From the NCBI RefSeq assembly GCF_004136015.1, contig NZ_CP024866.1, positions 4,438,001 through 4,502,000 on the forward strand: a stretch of 64,000 nucleotides of DNA. The letters are read 5' to 3'. The stretch comes from Pseudomonas sp. ACM7. GTDB taxonomy: Bacteria; Pseudomonadota; Gammaproteobacteria; Pseudomonadales; Pseudomonadaceae. The notes beneath the pieces were generated by a model. That model was not told the origin of the DNA, did no database searches, and was given only the letters and a program-made list of their open reading frames with translations. The translations under genes were made by a program, and so were the position numbers. Positions 27,210 through 35,172 of this stretch are shown here, piece after piece (the first letter of the stretch is position 1; every line of letters begins with the position of its first letter).

Positions 27210-28031
27210 ATGTCTGCAGTAGAACCCGTTGTCGACAGTCAGGCCGGAGCCCAGCAAGAGCTGCCCTTCGCGATGGTCTATGGCCAGGCGGTCATGGAAA
27301 TACCGCTGGACCTGTACATTCCACCGGATGCACTTGAAGTCTTTCTCGAAGCCTTCGAAGGCCCCCTTGACCTGCTGCTGTACCTGATCCGCAAACAGAA
27401 CATCAACATCCTCGACATCCCGGTGGCGGAAATCACCCGTCAGTACATGGGCTATGTCGAGTTGATGCAGTCGGTGCGCCTGGAGTTGGCCGCCGAGTAC
27501 CTGGTCATGGCCGCGATGCTGGCCGAGATCAAGTCGCGGATGCTGCTACCGCGTGCCGAAACGATCGAGGCCGAAGAAGACGATCCTCGCGCTGAACTGA
27601 TCCGCCGCTTGCAAGAGTACGAACGCTTCAAGGCTGCAGCTGAAGGCATCGATGGCCTGAGCCGTGTGGGGCGTGACGTGGTAGTCCCCAAGCTCGACGC
27701 CCCGGAAGCCCGGGCACGCAAGCTGTTGCCGGATGTGCGCTTGTCAGAGCTGCTGTTGTCCATGGCCGAGGTCCTGCGCCGTGGCGACATGTTCGAAAGT
27801 CACCAGGTCAGCCGCGAGGCACTGTCCACCCGCGAACGCATGAGCGATGTGCTGGAGCGCCTCAAGGGCGGCGGTTTCGTGCCCTTTGCCGAGCTGTTCA
27901 CCGCTGAGGAAGGACGTCTGGGGGTGGTGGTAACCTTTATGGCGATTCTCGAACTGGTCAAGGAATCCTTGGTCGAGCTGGTGCAGAATGAGCCGTTCGC
28001 AGCGATCCACGTGCGGGCCCGAGCCGAATAA
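27210..28031 (+). CDS. scpA: ScpA, segregation and condensation kleisin
   Basis: 273 residues; the ATG directly follows the previous stop (TAGATG). Kleisin features: the N-terminal EAFEGPLDLLLYLIRKQNINILDIPVAEITRQY helix, AAEYLVMAAMLAEIKSRMLLP, and the C-terminal winged helix (FAELFTAEEGRLGVVVTFMAILELVKESL). The first 40 residues are an extra N-terminal extension and the true start could be an internal ATG. It bridges SMC dimers with ScpB in chromosome segregation. Confidence 0.95.
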   Translation: MSAVEPVVDSQAGAQQELPFAMVYGQAVMEIPLDLYIPPDALEVFLEAFEGPLDLLLYLIRKQNINILDIPVAEITRQYMGYVELMQSVRLELAAEYLVMAAMLAEIKSRMLLPRAETIEAEEDDPRAELIRRLQEYERFKAAAEGIDGLSRVGRDVVVPKLDAPEARARKLLPDVRLSELLLSMAEVLRRGDMFESHQVSREALSTRERMSDVLERLKGGGFVPFAELFTAEEGRLGVVVTFMAILELVKESLVELVQNEPFAAIHVRARAE

Positions 28032-28042
28032 CGAGTTGAATC

Positions 28043-29029
28043 ATGAACCTGACTGAACCCCGCGAGCTGGCGCCACTGCTTGAAGCCTTTCTGTTGGCCT
28101 CGGGAAAACCGCAATCGCTTGAACGCCTGTTCGAACTCTTCGAAGAGGGCGAGCGGCCGGAGCCGCCGGTCTTCAAGAAAGCCCTGACGATTCTCGCCAA
28201 GTCCTGCGACGGCCGGGCCTTCGAGCTGAAGGAAGTGGCCTCCGGGTATCGCTTGCAGATCCGCGAAAAGTTCTCGCCGTGGGTAGGACGTTTGTGGGAA
28301 GAGCGGCCGCAGCGCTATTCCCGCGCCATGCTCGAAACCATAGCGCTGATCGCCTATCGTCAGCCGATCACCCGGGGCGAGATCGAAGACGTGCGGGGCG
28401 TGGCGGTCAACAGTCACATCGTCAAAACCTTGCTGGAGCGCGAGTGGATCCGCATCGTCGGCTACCGCGACGTGCCGGGTAAGCCGGCGATGTTTGCGAC
28501 CACCAAGGCGTTTCTCGATCACTTCAATTTGAAAAACCTCGACGATTTGCCACCGCTGGCCGAATTGCGCGAGCTTGAGCCTGATCCGGTGCTCGATTTC
28601 GACGACGCGCCGGTGCCTGCCGGGTTGCAGGAACTGGCCGACGCCAGCGCCGAGCCGGAAGAGCCGAAGGAAGAAACCAGTTTCCACACGTTGTTGCTGG
28701 AGCTGGACACCATGGAGGAAGGGCTCAAGACCGACTTCGACGATCTGTTGCGTGATGGCGAGGTGACCGAGACCGAAGAGATCCTGGATCAGCCCGAGCC
28801 CGAGCCCGAGCCTGAGACCGAAGTTGAACTTCAGGTCGAGTCCGAAGCCACAGTCGAAGAAGAGCAGGAAGATGATGTGCTTGGCGTTGCCGAGGCTCGC
28901 GAGAAACTCCTGGCCGCTGTCGCCGCTCTTGAACAACACAAGCCCGAGCCCGAGTTGAGCGACGAAGAAGCCGAAGCCCGAGCCCTGGCCGAAGCGATCG
29001 AAGCCGAACGCCGCGAGTTCGATGACTGA
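28043..29029 (+). CDS. scpB: ScpB, segregation and condensation protein with acidic tail
   Basis: 328 residues. The two winged-helix domains span about residues 8-175 (LIAYRQPITRGEIEDVRGVAVNSHIVKTLLEREWI is the family core). The remaining 150 residues are a low-complexity acidic tail rich in Glu and Pro (PEPEPEPETE); E. coli-size ScpB proteins lack it. It starts 11 bp after scpA and is co-transcribed with it. The tail is probably disordered. Confidence 0.93.
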   Translation: MNLTEPRELAPLLEAFLLASGKPQSLERLFELFEEGERPEPPVFKKALTILAKSCDGRAFELKEVASGYRLQIREKFSPWVGRLWEERPQRYSRAMLETIALIAYRQPITRGEIEDVRGVAVNSHIVKTLLEREWIRIVGYRDVPGKPAMFATTKAFLDHFNLKNLDDLPPLAELRELEPDPVLDFDDAPVPAGLQELADASAEPEEPKEETSFHTLLLELDTMEEGLKTDFDDLLRDGEVTETEEILDQPEPEPEPETEVELQVESEATVEEEQEDDVLGVAEAREKLLAAVAALEQHKPEPELSDEEAEARALAEAIEAERREFDD

Positions 29030-29057
29030 CCCAAATCCTGTGGGCAATGAAGATCCC

Positions 29058-29163
29058 TGTGGGAGCGGCGGTGCGACGATTCGATTTGCTCGCGAAGGCG
29101 TCGTGTCAATCAATGATGATGTCGACTGACACTCCCTCTTCGCGAGCAAGCCCGCTCCCACAT
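29058..29163. repeat. REP pair with one modified and one standard arm
   Basis: The left arm reads GTGGGAGCGG, then an inserted CGGTGCGACGATTCGA-like segment, then TTGCTCGCGAA. The right arm is the standard TTCGCGAGCAAGCCCGCTCCCACAT. The pair is therefore asymmetric, a chimera of the standard family A and the variant at 60360-60482. Confidence 0.85.
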
Positions 29164-29188
29164 TGAAATGTGTTCGCAGGAGTAACTG

Positions 29189-29380
29189 ATGAGTTCAACA
29201 AAAGACCCCTGCATCAGCGTCTGCAAGTTCACCGACGACATCTGCCTCGGCTGCGGCCGCAGCAAACGCGAGATCAAGGCCTGGAAGAAACTCGACAAGG
29301 TCGATAAACGCACCGTCCTCGCCGAAGCCTCGCTGCGATTGATCAAACTCGGCGCCACCGGTCGGCGGAAATCCAGGTAA
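29189..29380 (+). CDS. DUF1289 small cysteine-rich protein
   Basis: 63 residues with GCAGGAG before the ATG. The family pattern is CISVCKF....CLGCGRSKREIKAWKKL, four cysteines that probably bind a metal or Fe-S centre. The function is not known. It lies between a REP pair and rluB and has its own ribosome binding site. Confidence 0.88.
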   Translation: MSSTKDPCISVCKFTDDICLGCGRSKREIKAWKKLDKVDKRTVLAEASLRLIKLGATGRRKSR

Positions 29381-29535
29381 GTCGCCATTGATCAGCTAGT
29401 CTCTGATGCGCGAACGCTCCCATGAGCGTATGATTCGCGACCCTTCGGCGATCCCTTCGCCCTAGACCCAGCTTTCAACTCTTCAGGTCCCTCACTTCAG
29501 AGCTGCCTGAACAGACCACACCGGGAGGTGCCCAG

Positions 29536-30834
29536 ATGAGTATCAACGACCAGAAAGACGACCAGGAAATCGGCCCAGCAGGCGAAAAACTGCAGAAAGT
29601 CCTCGCCCGTATCGGCGTCGGCTCGCGCCGTGACGTAGAAGCCTGGATCAGCCACGGCCGCATCAAGGTCAATGGCAAAGACGCCACCCTCGGGCAGCGC
29701 GTCGACATGCACGACGCCATCACCATTGATGGCAAGGTGATCAAGCGCGAAGAAGCCGCCGAGTCGGTACGCCGCGTGATCATGTACAACAAGCCGGACG
29801 GCGAAATCTGCACCCGCCTTGATCCGGAAGGCCGTCCGACCGTTTTCGACAAGATGCCGCGCCCGAAAGAAGGTCGCTGGATCAACATCGGTCGTCTGGA
29901 CATCAACACCACCGGCCTGCTGATGTTCACCACCGACGGTGAGCTGGCCAACCGCCTGATGCACCCTTCCTACGAAATGGACCGTGAATACGCGGTACGT
30001 GTGCGTGGCGAAGTCGATGACGAGATGATCGAGCGTCTGAAAGCAGGCGTCGTCCTCGAAGACGGCCCGGCCAAGTTCACCGACATCAAGCAGGCGCCAG
30101 GCGGAGAAGGTTTCAACCATTGGTATCACTGCGTGGTGATGGAAGGTCGCAACCGCGAAGTCCGTCGTCTGTGGGAATCCCAAGGCCTGGTGGTCAGCCG
30201 TCTGAAGCGCGTGCGTTTCGGCCCGGTGTTCCTCAACTCCGACCTGCCGATGGGCCGCTGGCGCGAAATGAGCCAGTACGAAGTCGACATTCTGAGTGCC
30301 GAAGTTGGCCTGACGCCTGTGGCCATGCCGCAGATGAACGCCAAGAGCAAAGACAAGCTCGACCGCATGCAGCGTAAATCGTCGCGTCCAATGGGCAAGA
30401 CCGAGCGCGTGCGTTCGTTGCGTCCAGCCATCGGTAACCAGACCGCTGCTACACCGCGTGACTCCCGTGAACCGCAAATCGAAGGCGAGCGCCCCGCCCG
30501 CAAGCCAGCAGCACCTCGTGCTGACGGCGAGCGCGGTCCACGCACTCCGCGTCCGGCCAACGGTCGCACTGAGCGTGGCGAAGGTCGTGGTGCGCCAAGC
30601 GGCGGTCGTAGCGATCGCGGTGCTCCAGCCGGTCGTGGCGAGTCTCGTGGTGAGTCGGGTCGCGGTACGCCGGTGGCAGACCGTCCTTCCGACACCAAGC
30701 GCCCGGCCAAGGCACCGGCGAAGAAGCGTCCAGGCATCGTTCTCGTCGACAAGGACGCTCCATCGGGCAAACGCCGTGGTGCGCCAGCCGGTTCGGGTCA
30801 GCGCCCGGGCTTCGGTCGTCGCAAGCCTGAGTAA
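29536..30834 (+). CDS. rluB: RluB, 23S rRNA pseudouridine synthase with Arg-rich tail
   Basis: 432 residues, with GGGAGGTG before the ATG. An S4 domain (LQKVLARIGVGSRRDVEAWI) precedes the RsuA/RluB catalytic domain with the catalytic Asp in IGRLDINTTGLLMFT. RluB modifies U2605 of 23S rRNA in E. coli. From about residue 260 the protein continues as a basic, disordered tail full of Arg-Gly, Pro and Ala (RSDRGAPAGRGESRGESGRG), possibly an RNA-binding extension. A strong terminator follows. Confidence 0.93.
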   Translation: MSINDQKDDQEIGPAGEKLQKVLARIGVGSRRDVEAWISHGRIKVNGKDATLGQRVDMHDAITIDGKVIKREEAAESVRRVIMYNKPDGEICTRLDPEGRPTVFDKMPRPKEGRWINIGRLDINTTGLLMFTTDGELANRLMHPSYEMDREYAVRVRGEVDDEMIERLKAGVVLEDGPAKFTDIKQAPGGEGFNHWYHCVVMEGRNREVRRLWESQGLVVSRLKRVRFGPVFLNSDLPMGRWREMSQYEVDILSAEVGLTPVAMPQMNAKSKDKLDRMQRKSSRPMGKTERVRSLRPAIGNQTAATPRDSREPQIEGERPARKPAAPRADGERGPRTPRPANGRTERGEGRGAPSGGRSDRGAPAGRGESRGESGRGTPVADRPSDTKRPAKAPAKKRPGIVLVDKDAPSGKRRGAPAGSGQRPGFGRRKPE

Positions 30835-30851
30835 TCGGTAAGCGCAACATG

Positions 30852-30890
30852 AAAAACGCCAACCTTCGGGTTGGCGTTTTTTTTTTGGGG
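30852..30890 (+). terminator. Rho-independent terminator of rluB
   Basis: AAAACGCCAACC-TTCG-GGTTGGCGTTTT followed by a run of Ts: a classic stem with a UUCG tetraloop, just after the rluB stop. Confidence 0.95.
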
Positions 30891-30910
30891 TGCAGTGTTT
30901 GTGAGTCAGC

Positions 30911-31010
30911 CATCGCGAGCAAGCTCGCTCCCACAGGTGACCGAGTTGGTCCAGAGAAATGCGGTTAAATGTGGGAGCGAGCTTGCTCCGGGCGGCGTTC
31001 CGACGATGGC
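30911..31010. repeat. REP pair with outward order and one modified arm
   Basis: The left arm is CATCGCGAGCAAGCTCGCTCCCACA; the right arm is TGTGGGAGCGAGCTTGCTC followed by the inserted CGGGCGGCGTTCCGACG segment also seen at 37030-37150. The arms face away from each other compared with the other pairs. It separates rluB from the convergent M29-like gene. Confidence 0.85.
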
Positions 31011-31038
31011 GTCAGCCTGATCACCGCAGAGTTTTGAG

Positions 31039-32004
31039 TTAAAAGACAAACCGCCCATCAAACACCGGCTCATCATCCAGCGCCAACACGCCGCTGGAGA
31101 AGATCAGGTCCAGATGATGGCTACCCTTCGCGCCACCGCCCAACCCGAGATGCAGCCCGCAATGGCGCTCCTCGAACCCGGCATTGCGCGCATACAACGC
31201 TTTAACGCCTTCATTGGTGCCAATCCCCAGCTCCTCGATGCGCCGGTTGGATGGATTGGCCTCCAGGTACTTGTTGAAGTCATGTTCCAGCCCCGGCACC
31301 TCGGTGGCGATTTTGCTGATGGTCGAGTTTTCGATCCACAACTCTAGCGGCGACTCCAGCACCCCGTATTTGCGGGCAAATGGAATGGTGCTGAGAAAAG
31401 TCCCCATGAACTTGACCCGGCCGTTAATGGCTTCGCTGTGCGTGGCAATTTCACCGGGCGCCAGATCGAAGTTGCCGACACCGTTGATGTCGGTCCACTT
31501 CTTGATACTGCTCAACGGTGTTTCGAACCACGAGCCGTGATCATCTTTGAAACTTAACGTAGTGGCATGGGACATGCGCTGGATCAAGTGGCTGTTCAAC
31601 CCGGCAATGCGCTGCGGGGTGACACTGAACGTGTCGTAGAAGTAATCGCCGTAATCCTTGAACAGCAGCGACTTCTTCCAGTTCTCGGCCATGACGCCTT
31701 GCAGCGCGCGGACAAATACCGGGCCGTCGGGGCGTGGGTTGGGCAGGGTGGAAGAGTCGTAGAAAAAAATGTACAGATTGCTGTCGGCAATCGCCTGGGC
31801 CAGCAACTCCGTGGGTTCCAGATCCAGTCGCATTGCGCTGAAACTGAAGCGTGGGCTGGCACCGGCCTGTTCGGCGATGGCGCCCGTCAGTGCCTGGTAA
31901 TCAGCCGTGTGGCCGAGCAAGACCTTCGCCGGGTTGATGCCGGCAAGGGCAGGGTGATGTTCGAGGTAATAAAGGAAATGCGAAATGGCGCGTTGCTTAT
32001 CCAT
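31039..32004 (-). CDS. M29 aminopeptidase-like metalloprotein beside a small peptide gene
   Basis: 321 residues from the ATG at 32004 (MDKQRAISHFLYYL), with GGGAGG 7 nt upstream. The C-terminal half matches the M29 (aminopeptidase T) family at all its metal-site motifs: APGEIATHSEA (Glu185), EELGIGTNEG (Glu258), GLHLGLGGGAKGSHHLD (His285, His296/297, Asp299). The fold is also used by NicX, an iron dioxygenase, so either peptidase or oxidative chemistry is possible. The N-terminal half is unlike M29 and was not recognised. It starts 69 bp after a 45-residue peptide gene on the same strand and is probably co-transcribed with it. Confidence 0.75.
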   Translation of the reverse strand: MDKQRAISHFLYYLEHHPALAGINPAKVLLGHTADYQALTGAIAEQAGASPRFSFSAMRLDLEPTELLAQAIADSNLYIFFYDSSTLPNPRPDGPVFVRALQGVMAENWKKSLLFKDYGDYFYDTFSVTPQRIAGLNSHLIQRMSHATTLSFKDDHGSWFETPLSSIKKWTDINGVGNFDLAPGEIATHSEAINGRVKFMGTFLSTIPFARKYGVLESPLELWIENSTISKIATEVPGLEHDFNKYLEANPSNRRIEELGIGTNEGVKALYARNAGFEERHCGLHLGLGGGAKGSHHLDLIFSSGVLALDDEPVFDGRFVF

Positions 32005-32073
32005 GTAGTCCTCCCTGACAAACCGAGAAAAAGTGGCAGGCACAACCGGCCGGATCGTGCCTGCCGGGATGTC

Positions 32074-32211
32074 TTACAGAGGCCACATCGCCGTGCCGAA
32101 CGGAACAATCGCGTCGGCTTGCATCATTTCAACGGCGGCTTCATGGGTCGGTGCTTCAAACCAATCGTCCAGTTGCAGTTCAGTTTCCAAGTCTTTTTCC
32201 ATAGCTTGCAT
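32074..32211 (-). CDS. 45-residue acidic peptide, candidate precursor or partner of the M29-like protein
   Basis: Starts at the ATG at 32211 (MQAMEKDLETELQLDDWFEA), with AGGAG ideally spaced; a longer frame to 32271 lacks support. The sequence has an acidic N-terminal part (residues 5-30, ten Glu/Asp) and a neutral C-terminal part (AIVPFGTAMWPL) with Phe, Met, Trp and Pro. This leader/core appearance resembles a RiPP precursor, but no known maturation enzyme (YcaO, radical SAM, LanM) is nearby. It could instead be a small regulatory partner of the M29-like protein. Coding status is supported by the ribosome binding site and the downstream gene, not by homology. Confidence 0.6.
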   Translation of the reverse strand: MQAMEKDLETELQLDDWFEAPTHEAAVEMMQADAIVPFGTAMWPL

Positions 32212-32245
32212 GGTGAATCTCCTAGATGACTTTTGAGTAAGAACA

Positions 32246-32273
32246 ACTTGCCTGTCGATGCGTCTCGGCAAGT
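32246..32273 (-). promoter_or_regulatory. Stem-loop in the leader of the small peptide gene
   Basis: ACTTGCC and GGCAAGT are perfect 7-bp arms separated by 14 nt, 35 bp upstream of the peptide start. It could form an RNA hairpin in the leader or be a dimeric operator. Confidence 0.35.
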
Positions 32274-32826
32274 CGCTGAAACGTAGTTCAGAGGTTTTTA
32301 AATTGCAAAAAAATAATCAAATAAGATTTGTTTGAACTTTTTATTCTGTTTTTCATTAAGCAATTTGTTAATAAAAAACAAAAAACTAAACCGACCTTTC
32401 TCTGAGGAAACGTCCTACCGTCAATTTGCAGTCAGCCCACAGTCAAATCTGATTCGGCAAATTTACGTTACGCCATGTAAAGAAATGCTGACGAAATAAA
32501 GCCTCAAAGCCCTTGGTTTGACGCTTGCGAAAGGGATGTAAGGAAAACCTTCCGCCTAATGGCCAATTAACCTTTCCGCAGGGCTCTGGCCCGCTTGTTT
32601 CAGGCTCGGTTGAAGGGTGAGATGCGCCCCATGCCTGTCGTGCAGGTGCATAACAAGAAGGAGGCGCAATGTACGCCATGACTCATATCCATCTCTCCCC
32701 GTGGAGCGATTTTTCCGTCGCTCTCGTCAATGACCGGCAAAGGTCTGACTCTATTTTTGCAGCCGCTCGAGACCCTCGAGGCGGACACAGGCAATCCCGG
32801 CAAACGACACGCTGATCCAGTGGTGT
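32274..32826. other. Intergenic region with an AT-rich block, no recognised gene
   Basis: The stretch 32290-32400 is dominated by A and T tracts (AAAAAAATAATCAAATAAG; TTAATAAAAAACAAAAAAC), strikingly unlike the GC-rich surroundings. It probably holds the promoter of the leftward peptide/M29-like pair, perhaps with an UP-element or H-NS/MvaT-type silencing. Downstream (32440-32826) no convincing coding frame was seen; a 78-codon leftward frame at 32443-32679 has no ribosome binding site. Confidence 0.5.
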
Positions 32827-32855
32827 CTGGCAGCAGGGGGTTACAGGTGTACAAT
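32827..32855 (+). promoter_or_regulatory. Candidate sigma-70 promoter of aroP
   Basis: CTGGCA (4 of 6 match to TTGACA), a 17-bp spacer and TACAAT (5 of 6 match to TATAAT) lie about 250 bp before aroP. This would give a long leader that contains a 20-codon reading frame. Confidence 0.35.
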
Positions 32856-32983
32856 GCGCCGCGTTTTAACTGTGACCTCCTGCGCATCTGCGCAAACCTC
32901 AAGGCTATCCGCCTTGTTCACTCCGCTGCGCCACAAGCGTGTCGGGTTCGATTTCGTCACAGATAAAAACAAACAGGTGACGC

Positions 32984-33046
32984 ATGACCGTTGTAAAAAC
33001 GCTGAACTCCTTTTGCCTTCGCTGGGGTTTGATCGGCGCTGCTTGA
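32984..33046 (+). CDS. Possible 20-residue leader peptide upstream of aroP
   Basis: ATG at 32984 with AGGTGA 7 nt upstream, then 20 sense codons (MTVVKTLNSF...WGLIGAA) and TGA, ending 60 bp before aroP. It contains one Trp, one Phe and two Cys/Arg-type codons but no run of aromatic codons, so classic attenuation is not evident. Translation is unproven. Confidence 0.3.
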   Translation: MTVVKTLNSFCLRWGLIGAA

Positions 33047-33106
33047 AGTCGCAACCGAGCAGCAACGTCTAACGAACATCATCAAACCTTGCGTGAGACC
33101 CTTTTC

Positions 33107-34522
33107 ATGAGTGGACAAAACTCGCATTCAGGCGAGCTGAAACGCGGCCTGAAAAATCGCCATATTCAACTGATTGCCCTCGGTGGCGCGATTGGTACCG
33201 GGCTGTTCCTCGGCTCGGCCGGCGTACTAAAATCCGCCGGCCCGTCGATGATCCTCGGCTACGCCATCTGCGGCTTCATTGCTTTCATGATCATGCGCCA
33301 ACTCGGCGAAATGATCGTCGAAGAGCCAGTCGCCGGTTCTTTCAGCCACTTCGCCCATAAATACTGGGGCGGTTTCGCCGGCTTCCTGTCGGGCTGGAAC
33401 TGCTGGATTCTGTACATTCTGGTGGGCATGTCGGAGCTGACTGCGGTCGGCAAGTACATCCACTACTGGGCGCCGGACATCCCGACCTGGGTTTCGGCAG
33501 CCGGGTTCTTCGTCCTGATCAATCTGATCAACCTGGCCAACGTTAAAGTGTTCGGTGAGGCCGAGTTCTGGTTCGCGATCATCAAGGTCGTGGCCATCGT
33601 CGGCATGATTGCGCTCGGTAGCTACCTGCTGGTCAGCGGCAACGGCGGCCCGCAAGCGTCGGTGACCAACCTGTGGGCCCACGGCGGCTTCTTCCCGAAC
33701 GGCGTCAGCGGCCTGGTGATGGCCATGGCGATCATCATGTTCTCCTTCGGCGGCCTGGAAATGCTCGGTTTCACCGCAGCGGAAGCCGACAAGCCGAAAA
33801 CCGTGATCCCGAAAGCCATCAACCAGGTGATCTACCGGATCTTGATTTTCTACATCGGTGCGTTGGTTATCCTGCTTTCGCTGACACCATGGGACAGCCT
33901 GTTGGCAACCCTGAATGCGTCGGGTGATTCCTACAGTGGCAGCCCGTTCGTGCAAGTATTTTCAATGCTCGGCAGTAACACCGCTGCGCACATCCTCAAC
34001 TTTGTGGTCCTGACCGCGGCATTGTCGGTGTACAACAGCGGCACCTACTGCAACAGCCGCATGCTGCTGGGCATGGCCGAGCAGGGCGATGCGCCGAAAG
34101 CCTTGTCGAAAATCGACAAGCGCGGCGTGCCGGTGCGTTCGATCCTTGCGTCGGCGGCGGTGACGTTGATCGCCGTGTTGCTGAACTACCTGATCCCGCA
34201 AAACGCGCTGGAACTGTTGATGTCGCTGGTGGTTGCCACCCTGGTGATCAACTGGGCGATGATCAGCTTCTCGCACTTCAAGTTCCGCCAGCACATGAAC
34301 AAAACCAAGCAGACGCCGCTGTTCAAGGCCTTGTGGTACCCGTACGGGAACTACATCTGCCTGGCGTTCGTGGTGTTCATTCTGGGCGTAATGCTGCTGA
34401 TTCCGGGGATTCAGATCTCGGTGTATGCGATTCCAGTGTGGGTCGCGTTCATGTGGATTTGCTACGGCATCAAGAATAAGCGTCGTGACCGGCATGCGTT
34501 GCACGCGGCAAACGCGAAGTAA
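33107..34522 (+). CDS. aroP: AroP-like aromatic amino acid permease
   Basis: 471 residues from the ATG at 33107 (MSGQNSHSGELKRGLKNRHIQLIALGGAIGTGLFLGSA); an upstream in-frame ATG is less likely. Twelve membrane helices are visible with APC-family signatures (GAIGTGLFLGSA, MRQLGEMIVEEPVAGSFSHFA, FSFGGLEMLGFTAAEADKPK). The sequence is very like E. coli AroP/PheP across its length. It lies in the same region as phhABC/phhR, consistent with uptake of Phe/Tyr for their catabolism. A terminator follows. Confidence 0.92.
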   Translation: MSGQNSHSGELKRGLKNRHIQLIALGGAIGTGLFLGSAGVLKSAGPSMILGYAICGFIAFMIMRQLGEMIVEEPVAGSFSHFAHKYWGGFAGFLSGWNCWILYILVGMSELTAVGKYIHYWAPDIPTWVSAAGFFVLINLINLANVKVFGEAEFWFAIIKVVAIVGMIALGSYLLVSGNGGPQASVTNLWAHGGFFPNGVSGLVMAMAIIMFSFGGLEMLGFTAAEADKPKTVIPKAINQVIYRILIFYIGALVILLSLTPWDSLLATLNASGDSYSGSPFVQVFSMLGSNTAAHILNFVVLTAALSVYNSGTYCNSRMLLGMAEQGDAPKALSKIDKRGVPVRSILASAAVTLIAVLLNYLIPQNALELLMSLVVATLVINWAMISFSHFKFRQHMNKTKQTPLFKALWYPYGNYICLAFVVFILGVMLLIPGIQISVYAIPVWVAFMWICYGIKNKRRDRHALHAANAK

Positions 34523-34542
34523 GCGCAGCACGCAGAAACAAC

Positions 34543-34570
34543 AAACCCGGCCAATGTGCCGGGTTTTTTG
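34543..34570 (+). terminator. Rho-independent terminator of aroP
   Basis: AAACCCGG and CCGGGTTTTTT arms with a short loop follow the aroP stop by about 20 bp. Confidence 0.85.
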
Positions 34571-34602
34571 TGCGCGCTGCAAAACCTGTGAACTTGCGCT
34601 GA

Positions 34603-34700
34603 TCCCTGTGGGAGCGGGCTTGCTCGCGAAAGCGGTGGATCAGTCAGCATAAATATTGCCTGTCCCACCGCTTTCGCGAGCAAGCCCGCTCCCACAAGGG
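34603..34700. repeat. REP pair (family A), standard arms
   Basis: TCCCTGTGGGAGCGGGCTTG... faces ...CAAGCCCGCTCCCACAAGGG. It lies between aroP and arfB, just after the aroP terminator. Confidence 0.9.
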
Positions 34701-34758
34701 ACGCGTTACGCCGATCCAATCGCGGTATCCTGCGTGTTCTGAATACGGACGCTTTTCC

Positions 34759-35172
34759 ATGCTGGTGATTTCCAACAACGTGCATCTGCCGGATGCCGAG
34801 ATCGAGTTGACCGCCATCCGTGCCCAGGGCGCTGGTGGGCAGAACGTCAACAAGGTCTCCAGCGCGGTGCACCTGCGTTTCGACATTCCGGCCTCGTCCT
34901 TGCCCGAGTTCTACAAGGAACGGCTGCTGGCGCTGCGCGACAGTCGCATCACCAGCGAAGGGGTGTTGATCATCAAGGCCCAGCAATACCGCACGCAGGA
35001 AGCCAATCGTGCGGATGCGCTGGAACGGCTGACCGAGTTGATCCTCAGTGCCACCAAGGTCGAAAAGAAACGTCGTCCGACCAAGCCGACCCTCGGTTCG
35101 AAGAAGCGTCGGCTCGAATCCAAGACCAAGCGCGGCAGCATCAAGGCTGGACGCGGTAAGGTCGACTTTTAA
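34759..35172 (+). CDS. arfB: ArfB (YaeJ), alternative ribosome-rescue peptidyl-tRNA hydrolase
   Basis: 137 residues. The catalytic GGQ motif is present ([19 protein letters not shown]) and the C-terminal tail is rich in Lys/Arg ([25 protein letters not shown]), which inserts into the empty mRNA channel of stalled ribosomes in the family. The stop overlaps the convergent MFS gene by 4 bp. Confidence 0.95.
   Translation: MLVISNNVHLPDAEIELTAIRAQGAGGQNVNKVSSAVHLRFDIPASSLPEFYKERLLALRDSRITSEGVLIIKAQQYRTQEANRADALERLTELILSATKVEKKRRPTKPTLGSKKRRLESKTKRGSIKAGRGKVDF

Noticed and set aside
27800..29161. 453-codon minus-strand frame opposite scpA/scpB
   Set aside because: Gly/Phe/Leu-rich product mirrors the acidic ScpB tail codons and runs into a REP pair.
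32443..32679. 78-codon minus-strand frame between the peptide gene and aroP
   Set aside because: No ribosome binding site, no recognisable domain and composition typical of chance.
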